From the NCBI RefSeq assembly GCF_000377405.1, contig NZ_KB905020.1, forward strand, positions 496,001 through 560,000: DNA of 64,000 nt, read 5' to 3'. The stretch's first letter is position 1; each line of letters begins with the position of its first letter. Of this stretch, positions 54,822 through 63,648 are shown piece after piece. The DNA comes from Thioalkalivibrio sp. ALE31 (GTDB lineage Bacteria > Pseudomonadota > Gammaproteobacteria > Ectothiorhodospirales > Ectothiorhodospiraceae). Made by a program: the position numbers and the translations under genes. The notes below the pieces were generated by a model, which was not told where the DNA came from, searched no databases, and saw only the letters and a list, made by a program, of their open reading frames with translations.

Positions 54822-55148
54822 TCAGTCGTCCAGTGGCTGCGCGCCCACCTGGACCATGTCGCCTTCGATGCGCACGGGAAACCGGGTCAGCGGCTCTTCC
54901 GCCGGCGGCTCCATGACCTCGCCGGTGCGCAGACAGAACTGGGCATCGTGCATCGGACAGGTAATGCAGTCGTCGGGGTCGATCTCGCCGTCGGCGATGG
55001 GTACATCCTCGTGGGTACAGAGGTTCTCCACCGCGAAATACTCGCCGCCGAGGTTGAAGATGGCGACCTCGGTATCCGCCGTCTCCACCAGGCGATGGTC
55101 TCCATCCTCGATCGTCCCGACCGGGGCTACATCAATCCAATGTGTCAT
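54822..55148 (-). CDS. Rieske [2Fe-2S] ferredoxin-like protein
   Basis: A 108-residue small Rieske protein. The cluster ligands are in LCTHEDVPIADGEID (Cys-x-His) and CITCPMHDAQFCLRTGEV (Cys-x2-His), with a C-terminal strand PVRIEGDMVQV. It is of the size of the ferredoxin components of ring dioxygenases or the NirD-like small subunits, but no oxygenase or nitrite reductase is next to it. The ATG has GGGAG five bases upstream. Electron partner unknown. Confidence 0.9.
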   Translation of the reverse strand: MTHWIDVAPVGTIEDGDHRLVETADTEVAIFNLGGEYFAVENLCTHEDVPIADGEIDPDDCITCPMHDAQFCLRTGEVMEPPAEEPLTRFPVRIEGDMVQVGAQPLDD

Positions 55149-55192
55149 TGCGTCTCCCTTGGCAAAACCCGGGGTTCAGGCAGCAGATTCGT

Positions 55193-55549
55193 TCAACGGG
55201 CGGATGCACGCAGGGCCGCAGTGGCGGCCGGGTCGATCTCGATCCGCCGCCCTTCTTCCGTGTGATAGGAAAAGCGCCCGACTACGCGCAGGTTCTCGCC
55301 CAGGTGGTCGCGGACCGCCGAACCGGGGGTAACCGCCACCCGGTTGATGGCGTCGTCCTCGAGCCAGTAATGCTCGGGATCGTCGAAGCGGTTTACCACT
55401 CCCGCGGTTTCCACCAGCTCGCCGTCAAACGCCGGCGCCGACGCCGCCAGTTGCTCCAGCGTTACCGGCGCCACGCGCTCGCCACCGCAGGCTACCAACA
55501 AGGCTGACGCTACCAACCCCAGAATCAGGGCCTTCATCCCCTTCCACAC
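55193..55549 (-). CDS. Small lipoprotein, possible OB-fold
   Basis: The 118-residue precursor has a lipoprotein signal (LILGLVASALLVACGG, with the lipobox Cys about 21) and a body of about 95 residues. The body contains GELVETAGVVNRF and NLRVVGRFSYHTEEGRRI, the strand pattern of a small beta-barrel. Start at the GTG 55549, which has GGGAG eight bases upstream; an ATG at 55537 is also possible. It is the gene before the Rieske protein on the same strand, 44 bases apart. No known function. Confidence 0.65.
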   Translation of the reverse strand: MWKGMKALILGLVASALLVACGGERVAPVTLEQLAASAPAFDGELVETAGVVNRFDDPEHYWLEDDAINRVAVTPGSAVRDHLGENLRVVGRFSYHTEEGRRIEIDPAATAALRASAR

Positions 55550-55725
55550 GATCGTTTCTCCCGGTTCCGCTCACAGCGCATGCCGCATCCTTCTCCATAC
55601 AGCCTAACGAAAGGGGCATTCGTCGTGCCGATTCACCCGCGAATCACAGGCTCAAGCGAGACGGTTCGCTGCCGTTACCCGGGAATGACGACCCGAACAC
55701 GCACCCGACAGGGACGCTCGCTCGT

Positions 55726-55908
55726 ATGAATTCGGCACATCAGAACCGCTCCCGCTCGCCCTCGCGAATGACCCGGCCTCGGTCGAGCGCCGGCCCGAAG
55801 GCCACGGGGGCACTGGACCCGAACGAACGGCGACACCTCGCTCCAAGGGAAGACTGGGTGGAACTGGCGGAGGAGACCCTCAGGCTGATCCGGCAACTGC
55901 GGGTTTAG
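55726..55908 (+). CDS. Possible small ORF of unknown function
   Basis: Sixty codons, basic and Ser/Pro-rich at the start with an amphipathic end (EDWVELAEETLRLIRQLRV). There is no clear ribosome site before the ATG and no family match. The surrounding region 55550-55928 has no other candidate. It may be a real small gene or chance; the helix at the end is the only positive sign. Confidence 0.25.
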   Translation: MNSAHQNRSRSPSRMTRPRSSAGPKATGALDPNERRHLAPREDWVELAEETLRLIRQLRV

Positions 55909-55928
55909 GTACTGCGGCGCGCCGTGCG

Positions 55929-56378
55929 TTAGCGGGCGTGCTGGGCAAGCCAGCGGTCCAGGGCGTTGCCGAAGGCCTGGCGGTCGCGAGGGCCCAGGGC
56001 CGCGGGACCGCCGGTATCCACGCCGCTCCCGCGCAGGGTGTCCATGAAATCGCGCATGCTGAGGCGCTCGCGGATGTTGTCGCGGGTATAGAGCTCGCCG
56101 CGTGGATTGAGCGCCTGGCCGCCCTTCTCGATCACCTCCGCGGCCAGCGGGATATCGGCCGTGATGACCAGGTCGCCCGCCGCGAGGCGCCGGACAATCT
56201 CGTTGTCGGCCACGTCGAACCCGGCACCCACCTGGATGGAATCGATCAGCTTGGACGGCGGCGTGCGCATCGGCTGGTTGGCCACCAGGGTCATCGGCGT
56301 CCCGGTCCGCTTCGCCGCGCGGAACAGGATTTCCTTGATCACAGCGGGACAGGCGTCCGCATCCACCCAGATCTTCAT
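55929..56378 (-). CDS. yaiI: YaiI/YqxD family protein (DUF188)
   Basis: A 149-residue member of the DUF188 family, a PIN-like fold. It starts [17 protein letters not shown], then [33 protein letters not shown], and [19 protein letters not shown]. The acidic residues in DADACP and in TADIPLA are those proposed to bind metal. AAGGAGG precedes the ATG. Function in cells is not known. It is monocistronic and divergent from the next plus-strand region. Confidence 0.93.
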   Translation of the reverse strand: MKIWVDADACPAVIKEILFRAAKRTGTPMTLVANQPMRTPPSKLIDSIQVGAGFDVADNEIVRRLAAGDLVITADIPLAAEVIEKGGQALNPRGELYTRDNIRERLSMRDFMDTLRGSGVDTGGPAALGPRDRQAFGNALDRWLAQHAR

Positions 56379-56437
56379 GGGCCTCCTTCCGGGGCGTTCA
56401 ATGACGGTTGCGGCACAGGGTATCGGTTCGCGGCGCC

Positions 56438-56452
56438 TGGCACATTTTTCGC
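56438..56452 (+). promoter_or_regulatory. Sigma-54-type promoter
   Basis: TGGCACATTTTTCGC fits the -24/-12 consensus TGGCAC-N5-TTGC with one mismatch and exact GG-GC spacing. It lies 125 bases upstream of the ribosome site of the disrupted small membrane gene. Activator sites were not identified. Confidence 0.45.
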
Positions 56453-56577
56453 CGCCCGGATTGGCACCCGCACAAGCCCCGTGCTATCAGGGACCTGAAC
56501 AGGAGATACCTGCTCCTGCCTTCAAACAGGGCGTGCGTTCCGGTCGAGCCACGCATCCAACCCGCAAGGAGCATCCC

Positions 56578-57039
56578 ATGGGCATCGATAGTTACCGGCA
56601 TTCTGGGTTTGATCTGGCTGCTGATCGTAATTTAGGGAAACACTGATCAATGCACACACTCGCGCTCGAGTCGCTTTTGCGTGGGAACAAGGCGCGGTGA
56701 CTGCCGTGCAGTCATTCTGCACAAGGGAACCGCAATGCCGTTCGCGCGCAAAAGCGGCCGAGCCCCTGCTGTCAATGGCTTGTGGGGTTGGCACCCCGGG
56801 TTCCCCGATCCTGCGTTGCGCCACTTGCGGGTAGAACCACTACCCGCTGCGCACCGCGCCTTGTCTCGGAAAACCTGGGGTGCCAACGCGAGTGTGTGCA
56901 TTGATCAGTGTTTCCCTAAGCCATCGTGCGCACCGCGCAAAGCCCCGCCGGCCCGGTCGTCAAGTTGCTGTGGATCCTGATCCTGCTGTTCCTGCCGCTT
57001 CTGGGGCTGATCGCCTGGCTGCTGCTGGGCCCACGATAG
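56578..57039 (+). pseudogene. Small PLDc_N-type membrane protein, frameshifted and split by the 282-bp element
   Basis: AAGGAG and ATG at 56578 start a frame that reads MGI and then, shifted by one base, IVTGILGLIWLLIVI, a membrane helix. The 282-bp element begins right after it. Beyond the element the frame resumes as AIVRTAQSPAGPVVKLLWIL, then LLFLPLLGLIAWLLLGPR and a stop at 57037-57039. The two pieces together look like a two-helix PLDc_N domain protein of about 60 residues, whose second helix normally ends LP-LGxIxW-LLG. Two lesions are present: a one-base frameshift near 56581-56587 and the insertion. Confidence 0.65.
56635..56916. mobile_element. 282-bp MITE-like inverted-repeat element, copy 2
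   Basis: Ends are perfect inverted repeats of at least 30 bp starting GGGAAACACTGATCAA; with flanking TTA/TAA the match is 33. Inner dyads are as in copy 1, including GTTGGCACCCC with its near-complement GGGGTGCCAAC and GCGGGTAG with CTACCCGC. Interior similarity to copy 1 is high but the end repeats differ at many positions, matched on both arms. It interrupts the small membrane gene. TA next to each end suggests a TA target site. Confidence 0.82.
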
Positions 57040-57055
57040 GCGCCCGTCGCGCCCT

Positions 57056-58504
57056 TCACAGGCGGAGCAGAAACTCCGCCAGGTCTACGTCCCGGCCCTC
57101 CAGTTCGCGGAGCCGCGCAAGCAGCGCATCCTGGGATCCGAACCGCTCGTGATCAAAGCCCGGGGCACGGGATGTCCGCTGCCGCCCCGGGATACCCGGG
57201 TCCGGGTCCGCAGCACGCCAGCCGAAGTCCGGTGGCGGGTCGGACGTCCGCGTATCGGCAGCCGGAACGGCATCCCGCTCCGCAGGGGCGCGCGGGCTCG
57301 GCGGATCGGCGGGGCCCAGCGCCTCACCCAACGCGACATCCTCCGCAACCTCGGGGCTGGCCGCCTCTTCCGACGGCGCATCGACCGAAGGCTCAACCCC
57401 CTTGATGGCCGGTCGCCCCGTGCGCGCCCGGTACTGCTCGTGGAGGGTGTTCAGGACCTCGGCCAGGGCTTCCGGGTCCGCCACCTCCAGCGCGGTCTCG
57501 AAGGCCCGGCGCAACGGGTCCAGGCCCTCGTCGGCATCCACCTCCGGCGGGGGCGTCTCGCCGGCCGGGGAATCCACAGCTTCCTGGACCGCCGTTGCCG
57601 GCTGGGCCGTGGCTTCGAATCCGTGATCCTCGGCGGAACCGACAGCGGATCGGGGAGCGGGTGGAGACTCCTCGAGCCGCCCGCGCCAGAAGCGGCTGAA
57701 GGCCGCGTCGGGCCCCTGCGGCGGGTCGTCGTCCAGCGCGTTGGCCAGGCGCTGAAACGGGCGGAACGACGGATCGCCCTCGGCAAACAGCGCGACCGGG
57801 TGCTGCAGGGTGACCGCCGTACGCAGACTCTCGTCGCGCTGGACGAAACCCAGGAAATCGACCCGCGTATGCAGGTATTTTTCCACCGCGTTGCCGAAGC
57901 GCTGGAACACGCTGCGCGCCTCGGCAACGTCCGCGACCATGTTGACGACCACCCGTACATCCAGCGCCTGCCGGCGCAAGGCGAGTTTCAGCAGGGAGAA
58001 GGCGTCCGTCAGGGAGGTCGGCTCCGGGGTGAGCACCAGCAGGACCTGATGGCTGGCCGCGAGGAAGTCCAGCGTGGTGTCGCCGATGCCGGCGGCGGTG
58101 TCCAGCAACAGGTCGTCGAAATCCGATTCGATGCGCGCCAGCTCCGTGACCAGGCGCTGCTGGTGGGCCTCGGAGAGCTCGGCGTACTCGCGGATGCCAC
58201 TGGCGCCCGGGATGATCCGCAGGCCATGGGGCCCTTCCAGGAGGATCTCCTCGATGCCGCATTCCCCGGCCAGCACCTCGGGCAGCCCCCGTTGCGGACG
58301 CAGCCCCAGCAGGATGTTGACGTTGGCCAGCCCGGTGTCGCCGTCGAGGATGCACACCCGCCGCCCCCGGCGCGCCAGGGTAATCCCGAGGTTAACCGCG
58401 AGGCTGGACTTGCCCACGCCACCCTTGCCGCTGGCCACGGCCAGGACCCGTGGCCGCGCCACCGCTGCGGATCGGGAATCCGCCGAGGCACTGCGATCGG
58501 ACAT
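57056..58504 (-). CDS. FlhG/MinD-like P-loop ATPase with long C-terminal extension
   Basis: About 482 residues. Residues 1-260 are a MinD/FlhG ATPase: deviant Walker A GKGGVGKSS (26-34) with the signature Lys, ILDGDTGLANVNILLG as switch I, LLLDTAAGIGDTTLDFL as Walker B, and VRVVVNMV. The remaining 220 residues are Pro/Glu/Ala-rich, with one helical segment (LDPLRRAFETALEVADPEAL) and a C-terminal helix. No FliF/FlhF-type flagellar gene is nearby. The GGGAG site five bases before the ATG at 58504 decides the start over an earlier ATG at 58534. It may position a c-di-GMP or other complex; the divergent genes encode c-di-GMP and kinase domains. Confidence 0.85.
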   Translation of the reverse strand: MSDRSASADSRSAAVARPRVLAVASGKGGVGKSSLAVNLGITLARRGRRVCILDGDTGLANVNILLGLRPQRGLPEVLAGECGIEEILLEGPHGLRIIPGASGIREYAELSEAHQQRLVTELARIESDFDDLLLDTAAGIGDTTLDFLAASHQVLLVLTPEPTSLTDAFSLLKLALRRQALDVRVVVNMVADVAEARSVFQRFGNAVEKYLHTRVDFLGFVQRDESLRTAVTLQHPVALFAEGDPSFRPFQRLANALDDDPPQGPDAAFSRFWRGRLEESPPAPRSAVGSAEDHGFEATAQPATAVQEAVDSPAGETPPPEVDADEGLDPLRRAFETALEVADPEALAEVLNTLHEQYRARTGRPAIKGVEPSVDAPSEEAASPEVAEDVALGEALGPADPPSPRAPAERDAVPAADTRTSDPPPDFGWRAADPDPGIPGRQRTSRAPGFDHERFGSQDALLARLRELEGRDVDLAEFLLRL

Positions 58505-58538
58505 TGCGGCTCCCTGCATGGCACTCATCGGCATGGAT

Positions 58539-58555
58539 TAAGGAAACCCTGATCG
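58539..58555 (+). repeat. Solo end of the 282-bp element (possible)
   Basis: TTAAGGAAACCCTGATC is close to the TTAGGGAAACACTGATC end of copy 2. No other part of the element is found within the 200-base gap between the divergent genes. It could be a remnant or chance. Confidence 0.35.
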
Positions 58556-58735
58556 GTAAAGGATGACGGCGAACTCACGGCCGGTCTACCCCGTCCGGTA
58601 GCGTGTCCGAATACCGCACAGTATAGTCGGTTATCATGAGCGGCACGGCGCGCAGGCGCCACACGGTGCCAACACCGGGTTCGCGGTTCGGGCAACTGAG
58701 ACGGCGGGTCGGCTACAGCGTCTCCGGGGAACAGC

Positions 58736-60868
58736 ATGGCGAGGGTCAACACGGCAACGGACGCATTACCCAGCCTGCCCCAGGCGCTGATCCCCGTTCT
58801 CGATGCCACCCAGGCAGATGAAGCCGATTTCCAGTCCCTCGCCCGCGCCATCCTGCAGGACGCCGGGATGTCCGGCCGCCTGCTGCAGGCCGCCAACTCC
58901 CCCTTCTACTACCGCGGCTCGCCCTGCCGCACCATCGACCGCGCCCTGTTCAGCCTGGGCCTGGACACGGTGCGCAGCCTGGCCCTCACCGCGGCGATCC
59001 AGCAGCTGTTCGGCGAGTTCGCACCCCGGCATCGCAGCTACCTGCGTGTGATCTGGCGCCGCGCCCTGACCACCGCCAGCCTCGCCCAGGTCCTCGCGAC
59101 CCTGACCCGCTACCCCCGCCCGGAAGAGGCCTACCTGGCCGGGTTGCTGATCGACATCGGCCGCCTGATCCGGCTTGCCGGAGACGAGGGCCACTACTGG
59201 CCCCTGCTGCAGGCGGCGGAGGATGACCCGCACCTGGTGGCCCTGGAACGCGACAGCTTCGGGTGCCACTACGGCGAGCTGGGCGGTGATTGCCTGGAGA
59301 CCTGGGGCCTCGGCCCTTTCGTGGCCGATGCCGTGCGCTACCACCTGGAGCCGGCCGAACGCGTGCGCGATGCCCACCACCTGGTGAAGCTGGTGAACCT
59401 GGCACATGCCATGGCGTGCCTTCCGGCCACCCTCGCGGCCAGCACCGAGGCCACCTGCAACGAAACGGCGCTGGCCGCCGCCGACACGCTGTTCGGCCTG
59501 AACGAGGGTCTGGCACGGGCCCTGCGCGAACGGGTGGCCGAAGATGTCCGGCGCATCGCCGGCTCGCTGGAGATCGATCTCGACGCCCCCGCGCCGGGTC
59601 CAGAGACGCAGGACGGGCCGGAATCGAACGACCGGGCAGCCGAACGCGCCCTTGGGGCACGGGTACGGGACCTCACCGAACTGGAACGGATCAACGCGGA
59701 GATGGCCCGCGCGACCCGCCTGCAGGACCGCTGCCTGGCCGCGCGGCGCACCCTGTTTTTGACCCTGGGCGTGAGCCAGAGCCTGCTGTTTCTGGTCGAC
59801 GACGACCAGCAGTCGGTCTCCGCCTGGGTAGAGGATGACGAGACACCCGATTTCACCCTGCCGCTGCTGCCCGGGCGCAGCCTGGTCACCGACACCCTGC
59901 TGGACCGCGAAATCCTGCGTCACGAGGAGGAAAACGCCGCCGGCCTCCCGGTGATCGACCAGCAGCTGTTCCGCCTGTGCGAGGCGGAACGCCTGTGGAG
60001 CTTTCCGCTGCTGGCCGAGGGTCAGCAGCCCGCCGGCGTGCTGATCCTCGGGCTGACGCACGGCCAGGCGGAGGGCCTGGAACCCCGCAGCGACTTCATC
60101 CGCTCCCTGACCCGCGAGATCGCACGCGCCCTGACGCAGCCCCGCCCCGAGCCCCGAGACACGGACGCTACCGAACAGCGCATCCGCGAGACCGTGCACG
60201 AGGCCGGCAACCCGCTCAGCATCATCCAGAACTACCTGGGCGTGCTGCACCACAAGCTGGGCGCGGAGCACGAGGCCCGCCACGAGCTGGGCCTCATCAA
60301 GGACGAGATCGACCGGGTCGGGCGCATCCTGCTGCGCCTGCGCGATCCGGAGGCCGCCGCGACCGGAGAGACCGGACCGGGCTCGCTGAACGCACTGGTG
60401 CGCCAGGTCGCGGACATCGTCGACGGATCCCTGTGCCGGACCCGGGGCATCCAGCTCCACCTGGACCTCAGCCCGTCGGACCCGCCGCTGTCCGTGTCGG
60501 CGGATCACCTGCGCCAGATCCTGACCAACCTGCTGAAGAACGCCGCGGAGGCGCAGGAGAACGGTGGCGAGATCAGTATCGCCACCCGCGCCCCGACCAC
60601 GGTCAACGGCCGCCGCGTAGTGCCCTTGTCGGTCACCGACAAGGGACCCGGCCTGCCACCGGCGGTCCAGGCCGCCGCGTTTGCGCCGGTGGCGTCCAGC
60701 AAGGGGCCGGGCCATGCCGGCCTCGGGCTCAGCATCGTCAAGCGCCTGACCGAGGAGATCGGTGCGGGCTTCACCTTCACCAGCACAAGCGCCGGGACGC
60801 GCTTCGAAATCACCCTGCCCTTGGTCACACAGGGGACAGCGGACGCATCAGGGATGACGCAATCATGA
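58736..60868 (+). CDS. HDOD-GAF-like histidine kinase
   Basis: A 710-residue cytoplasmic sensor. An HDOD domain fills about 1-265 (SLARAILQDAGMSGRLLQAA, YLAGLLIDIGRLIRL near 133). A GAF-like domain spans about 320-465, and a kinase core follows: the phospho-acceptor His488 in VHEAGNPLSIIQNY, N-box ILTNLLKNAAEAQ, G1 DKGPGLP and G2 GHAGLGLSIV. GGGGA precedes the ATG. The response regulator gene starts 15 bases after the stop, so the pair is a two-component system. HDOD at the N-terminus of a kinase is uncommon. Confidence 0.9.
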   Translation: MARVNTATDALPSLPQALIPVLDATQADEADFQSLARAILQDAGMSGRLLQAANSPFYYRGSPCRTIDRALFSLGLDTVRSLALTAAIQQLFGEFAPRHRSYLRVIWRRALTTASLAQVLATLTRYPRPEEAYLAGLLIDIGRLIRLAGDEGHYWPLLQAAEDDPHLVALERDSFGCHYGELGGDCLETWGLGPFVADAVRYHLEPAERVRDAHHLVKLVNLAHAMACLPATLAASTEATCNETALAAADTLFGLNEGLARALRERVAEDVRRIAGSLEIDLDAPAPGPETQDGPESNDRAAERALGARVRDLTELERINAEMARATRLQDRCLAARRTLFLTLGVSQSLLFLVDDDQQSVSAWVEDDETPDFTLPLLPGRSLVTDTLLDREILRHEEENAAGLPVIDQQLFRLCEAERLWSFPLLAEGQQPAGVLILGLTHGQAEGLEPRSDFIRSLTREIARALTQPRPEPRDTDATEQRIRETVHEAGNPLSIIQNYLGVLHHKLGAEHEARHELGLIKDEIDRVGRILLRLRDPEAAATGETGPGSLNALVRQVADIVDGSLCRTRGIQLHLDLSPSDPPLSVSADHLRQILTNLLKNAAEAQENGGEISIATRAPTTVNGRRVVPLSVTDKGPGLPPAVQAAAFAPVASSKGPGHAGLGLSIVKRLTEEIGAGFTFTSTSAGTRFEITLPLVTQGTADASGMTQS

Positions 60869-60883
60869 CGCCCTGAGGCCTTG

Positions 60884-63025
60884 ATGACCGACCGCGACAC
60901 GCCGATCGACCCGCAGTCCGTCCGCATCCTGATCGCCGATGACGATCCCGGCCTGCTCGAAAGCCTGCGGGGCCTGCTGAGTCTGGAAGGCTATCCCGTA
61001 CGCACCGCCCCGGGTGGCGGCGCCGCCATCGAGGCCCTGCGCGAAAAGCACTATGACCTGCTGCTGCTCGATCTCGCCATGCCGGAACTCGACGGTCTCG
61101 ATGTCCTGCGCTTCATGCAGGCCGCCGGCCTGGAAACCCTGACCGTGGTGGTGAGCGGCAACAGCACCGTGGAGGACGTCGCCGGGGCCCTGCGCGAGGG
61201 CGCGCACGACTATCTGAAAAAACCCTACGAACCGGCCGAACTTCTGGCGACCGTACGCAACGCGCTGCAGCACAAGGCGCTGGAAGACGCCAACCGCGCC
61301 ATGCGCGCGCGTCTGGAGAAATCCGAACGCCTGCACCGCATGATCGTGAACAATTCGCCCGACATCGTGTTCGTGCTGGATGCGGAACACCGCTTCCGTT
61401 TCGTGAACTCCCGCGTCCACGAACTGCTGGGCTATGCCCGTCAGGACCTGCTCGAGTCCTCCATCCTGGACCTGGTCGAACCCGAGGACCGCGACAAGGC
61501 CGCGTATTTTTTCGAACAGGCCACCCGCCGCCAGGCCCATATCCGCTCCGTCGAACTCGCCCTGAAACCGGCGCGCCCGTCCCACACCCGGCACTTCTTC
61601 GAGGTCGCGGTGTGGCCCAACGGGGCCGGGGACGAAAACGCCGAGGGCCGGCATGAGGCGCTGACCTACGGCACCGCCCGCGACATCACCGAGCGCAAGG
61701 AATCCGAGGCCTTCATCAACTTCCAGGCCTACCACGACCTGCTCACTCGCCTGCCCAACCGCGCCCTGTTCCGCGACCGCGTGGATGTGGCTATTTCCCA
61801 CGCCCATCGCTCCGGCACGCAACTAGCCGTGCTGTTTATCGACCTGAACCGCTTCAAGGTGATCAACGACTCGCTCGGGCACACGGTCGGCGACCGCCTG
61901 CTGCAGGGCGTGGCGCAGCGCCTGCAGGGCTGCATCCGCAAGGGGGACACGCTGTCGCGCTTCGGCGGCGACGAGTTCACCCTGCTGATACCGGGTCTGG
62001 CCAGCAGCGAGTCCGCCATCCAGGTGGCCGAGAAGATCCTGGAGAGCCTGCAGGCCCCGTTCCAGATCGGCGACCACGAACTGTTCGTCGGCGCCAGCAT
62101 CGGCATCGCAATCTACCCGGATGCCGGCGACAACCTCGAGGCCCTGATCAAGAACGCGGACATCGCGATGTACCGCGAAAAAAGTACCGGCAAGACCGGG
62201 GTGCGCGTGTACAGCCCGGACATGGGCGGCCACCCCCCGCGCCGGCTGCAGCTGGAACAGGACATGCGCCGCGCCCTGGAGCGCGACGAGTTCCATATCC
62301 TCTATCAGCCTCAGGTCGACACGGAAACCGGGCAAATGGTCGGCGTCGAGGCGCTGATTCGCTGGGACCACCCGCAACTGGGGCTGCTGGGCCCGGCCGA
62401 GTTCATCCCGGTCGCCGAGGACACCCGCCTGATCGTGGATCTCGACCGCCTGACCCTGCGCACCGCCATTCGCGAGGTGCAGCAGCACATGCAGGCGGGC
62501 TATCCGGAACTACATTTGGCCGTGAACCTCTCCCCCGTACTGGTGGAGCGCGACGATTTCGTCGAGGACTTCCTGGGCATCCTGGGCGAGGCCGGCTTCC
62601 CGCCCGATCTGCTGGAGGTGGAGATCACCGAGAACCTGCTGATGAGCGACACCCCGGACACGGTGCACAAACTGAACCGGCTGGGGGCCGCCGGCGTGCA
62701 GATCGCGGTGGACGACTTCGGCACCGGCTACTCGTCCCTCAGCTACCTTCAGAAGCTGCCGATCCATACCCTCAAGATCGATCGCAGCTTCACGCAGACC
62801 ATCTGCCGCGAGGACGAGGCCTGCATCGTCAACGCGATCATCTCCATGGCGCGCGGCCTGAACATGAATATCGTGGCCGAGGGGGTGGAGACCGACGCCC
62901 ACCGCGATTACCTGCGCAAGCTGGAGTGTCCGATGATGCAGGGCTTCCTGTTCGGTCAGCCCGCCCCGCTGCACCGCCTGCTGGAGAACGACGCGATCGC
63001 GCCCCGGCCCGTAGCCTGTCAGTAG
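60884..63025 (+). CDS. Response regulator with PAS, GGDEF and EAL domains
   Basis: A 713-residue regulator. REC domain 13-128: Asp19 to Asp21 acid pocket, phospho-acceptor Asp63 in LLLDLAMPE, and Lys112 in LKKPYEP. PAS spans about 150-275. GGDEF is intact at 361-365, with an RxxD inhibitory site (RKGD 352-355). The EAL domain has VEALIRW (Glu489), LEVEITENLLMS, DDFGTGYSSLS and AEGVETDAH, so both synthesis and breakdown of c-di-GMP are possible. The frame opens with a TTG at 60881; the ATG three bases later is preferred. It is the partner of the HDOD kinase 15 bases upstream. Confidence 0.92.
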   Translation: MTDRDTPIDPQSVRILIADDDPGLLESLRGLLSLEGYPVRTAPGGGAAIEALREKHYDLLLLDLAMPELDGLDVLRFMQAAGLETLTVVVSGNSTVEDVAGALREGAHDYLKKPYEPAELLATVRNALQHKALEDANRAMRARLEKSERLHRMIVNNSPDIVFVLDAEHRFRFVNSRVHELLGYARQDLLESSILDLVEPEDRDKAAYFFEQATRRQAHIRSVELALKPARPSHTRHFFEVAVWPNGAGDENAEGRHEALTYGTARDITERKESEAFINFQAYHDLLTRLPNRALFRDRVDVAISHAHRSGTQLAVLFIDLNRFKVINDSLGHTVGDRLLQGVAQRLQGCIRKGDTLSRFGGDEFTLLIPGLASSESAIQVAEKILESLQAPFQIGDHELFVGASIGIAIYPDAGDNLEALIKNADIAMYREKSTGKTGVRVYSPDMGGHPPRRLQLEQDMRRALERDEFHILYQPQVDTETGQMVGVEALIRWDHPQLGLLGPAEFIPVAEDTRLIVDLDRLTLRTAIREVQQHMQAGYPELHLAVNLSPVLVERDDFVEDFLGILGEAGFPPDLLEVEITENLLMSDTPDTVHKLNRLGAAGVQIAVDDFGTGYSSLSYLQKLPIHTLKIDRSFTQTICREDEACIVNAIISMARGLNMNIVAEGVETDAHRDYLRKLECPMMQGFLFGQPAPLHRLLENDAIAPRPVACQ

Positions 63026-63051
63026 GCCGCGACCACGACCGCCTGCTCGAC

Positions 63052-63534
63052 CTACTCGACCGCGGCCACCTGCGACTCGGTATCCGCCAGGAAGCGGTGC
63101 CCCTGGCGCAGGCAGTAGCGCAGCCACTTGTACAGGAACCGGTTGTGCCGCCAGCGACAGACCAGGCCCGGGTGGCCGCTCAGCATCTCCGGGACGGCAC
63201 CGTCCCCGATGCTCCGGCAGTGCAGCTCCAGCACCTCGGCCTGGCGCGCGTCATGGAACAGGCGCACGCGCATGTCTGGCTGCTCGCGGCGTTCACCCTG
63301 ATGATCGAACCGGTAGGTGAGGTGCAGCGTGGTGGTATAGCGGGTGCGCTCCAGCACCTCCAGGTACAGATCCAGCGCGCCCGCCACCCGCGAGACCGAA
63401 CGCACCGGCTGCCGCTCGAGTTCGGGACACAGACGGCGCAGCGCGAGGTAGTTCTCCTCGTACATCTCCATCAGTGCCGCGAAGCTCTCGGGCCTGGGTT
63501 CCAGGTGGGACGGGGTCTGACGCTCCAGCAACAT
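63052..63534 (-). CDS. DUF1249 (YqiB-like) family protein
   Basis: A 160-residue protein of the family represented by Escherichia coli YqiB. SFAALMEMYEENYLALRRLC is near the start, then VSRVAGALDLYLEVLERTRY, TTTLHLTYRFDH, MRVRLFHDARQAEVLELHCR, and a LYKWLRYCLRQGHRF end. Function unknown; it usually lies near ADP-ribose pyrophosphatase or metabolic genes. A much longer frame to 63990 exists, but it is antisense to pgm; the ATG at 63534 gives the family start. Convergent with the c-di-GMP gene. Confidence 0.85.
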   Translation of the reverse strand: MLLERQTPSHLEPRPESFAALMEMYEENYLALRRLCPELERQPVRSVSRVAGALDLYLEVLERTRYTTTLHLTYRFDHQGERREQPDMRVRLFHDARQAEVLELHCRSIGDGAVPEMLSGHPGLVCRWRHNRFLYKWLRYCLRQGHRFLADTESQVAAVE

Positions 63535-63648
63535 GTCGCGCAGTCTAACAGGCCAGGGCGGCTTCGCCGCGAGCGCCAGTAGTGCCAGGCGGGACACCCC
63601 CCGGGGTTTTTGGTACCTTCGAATCGACCAACAAGGATCCGCGACCCC

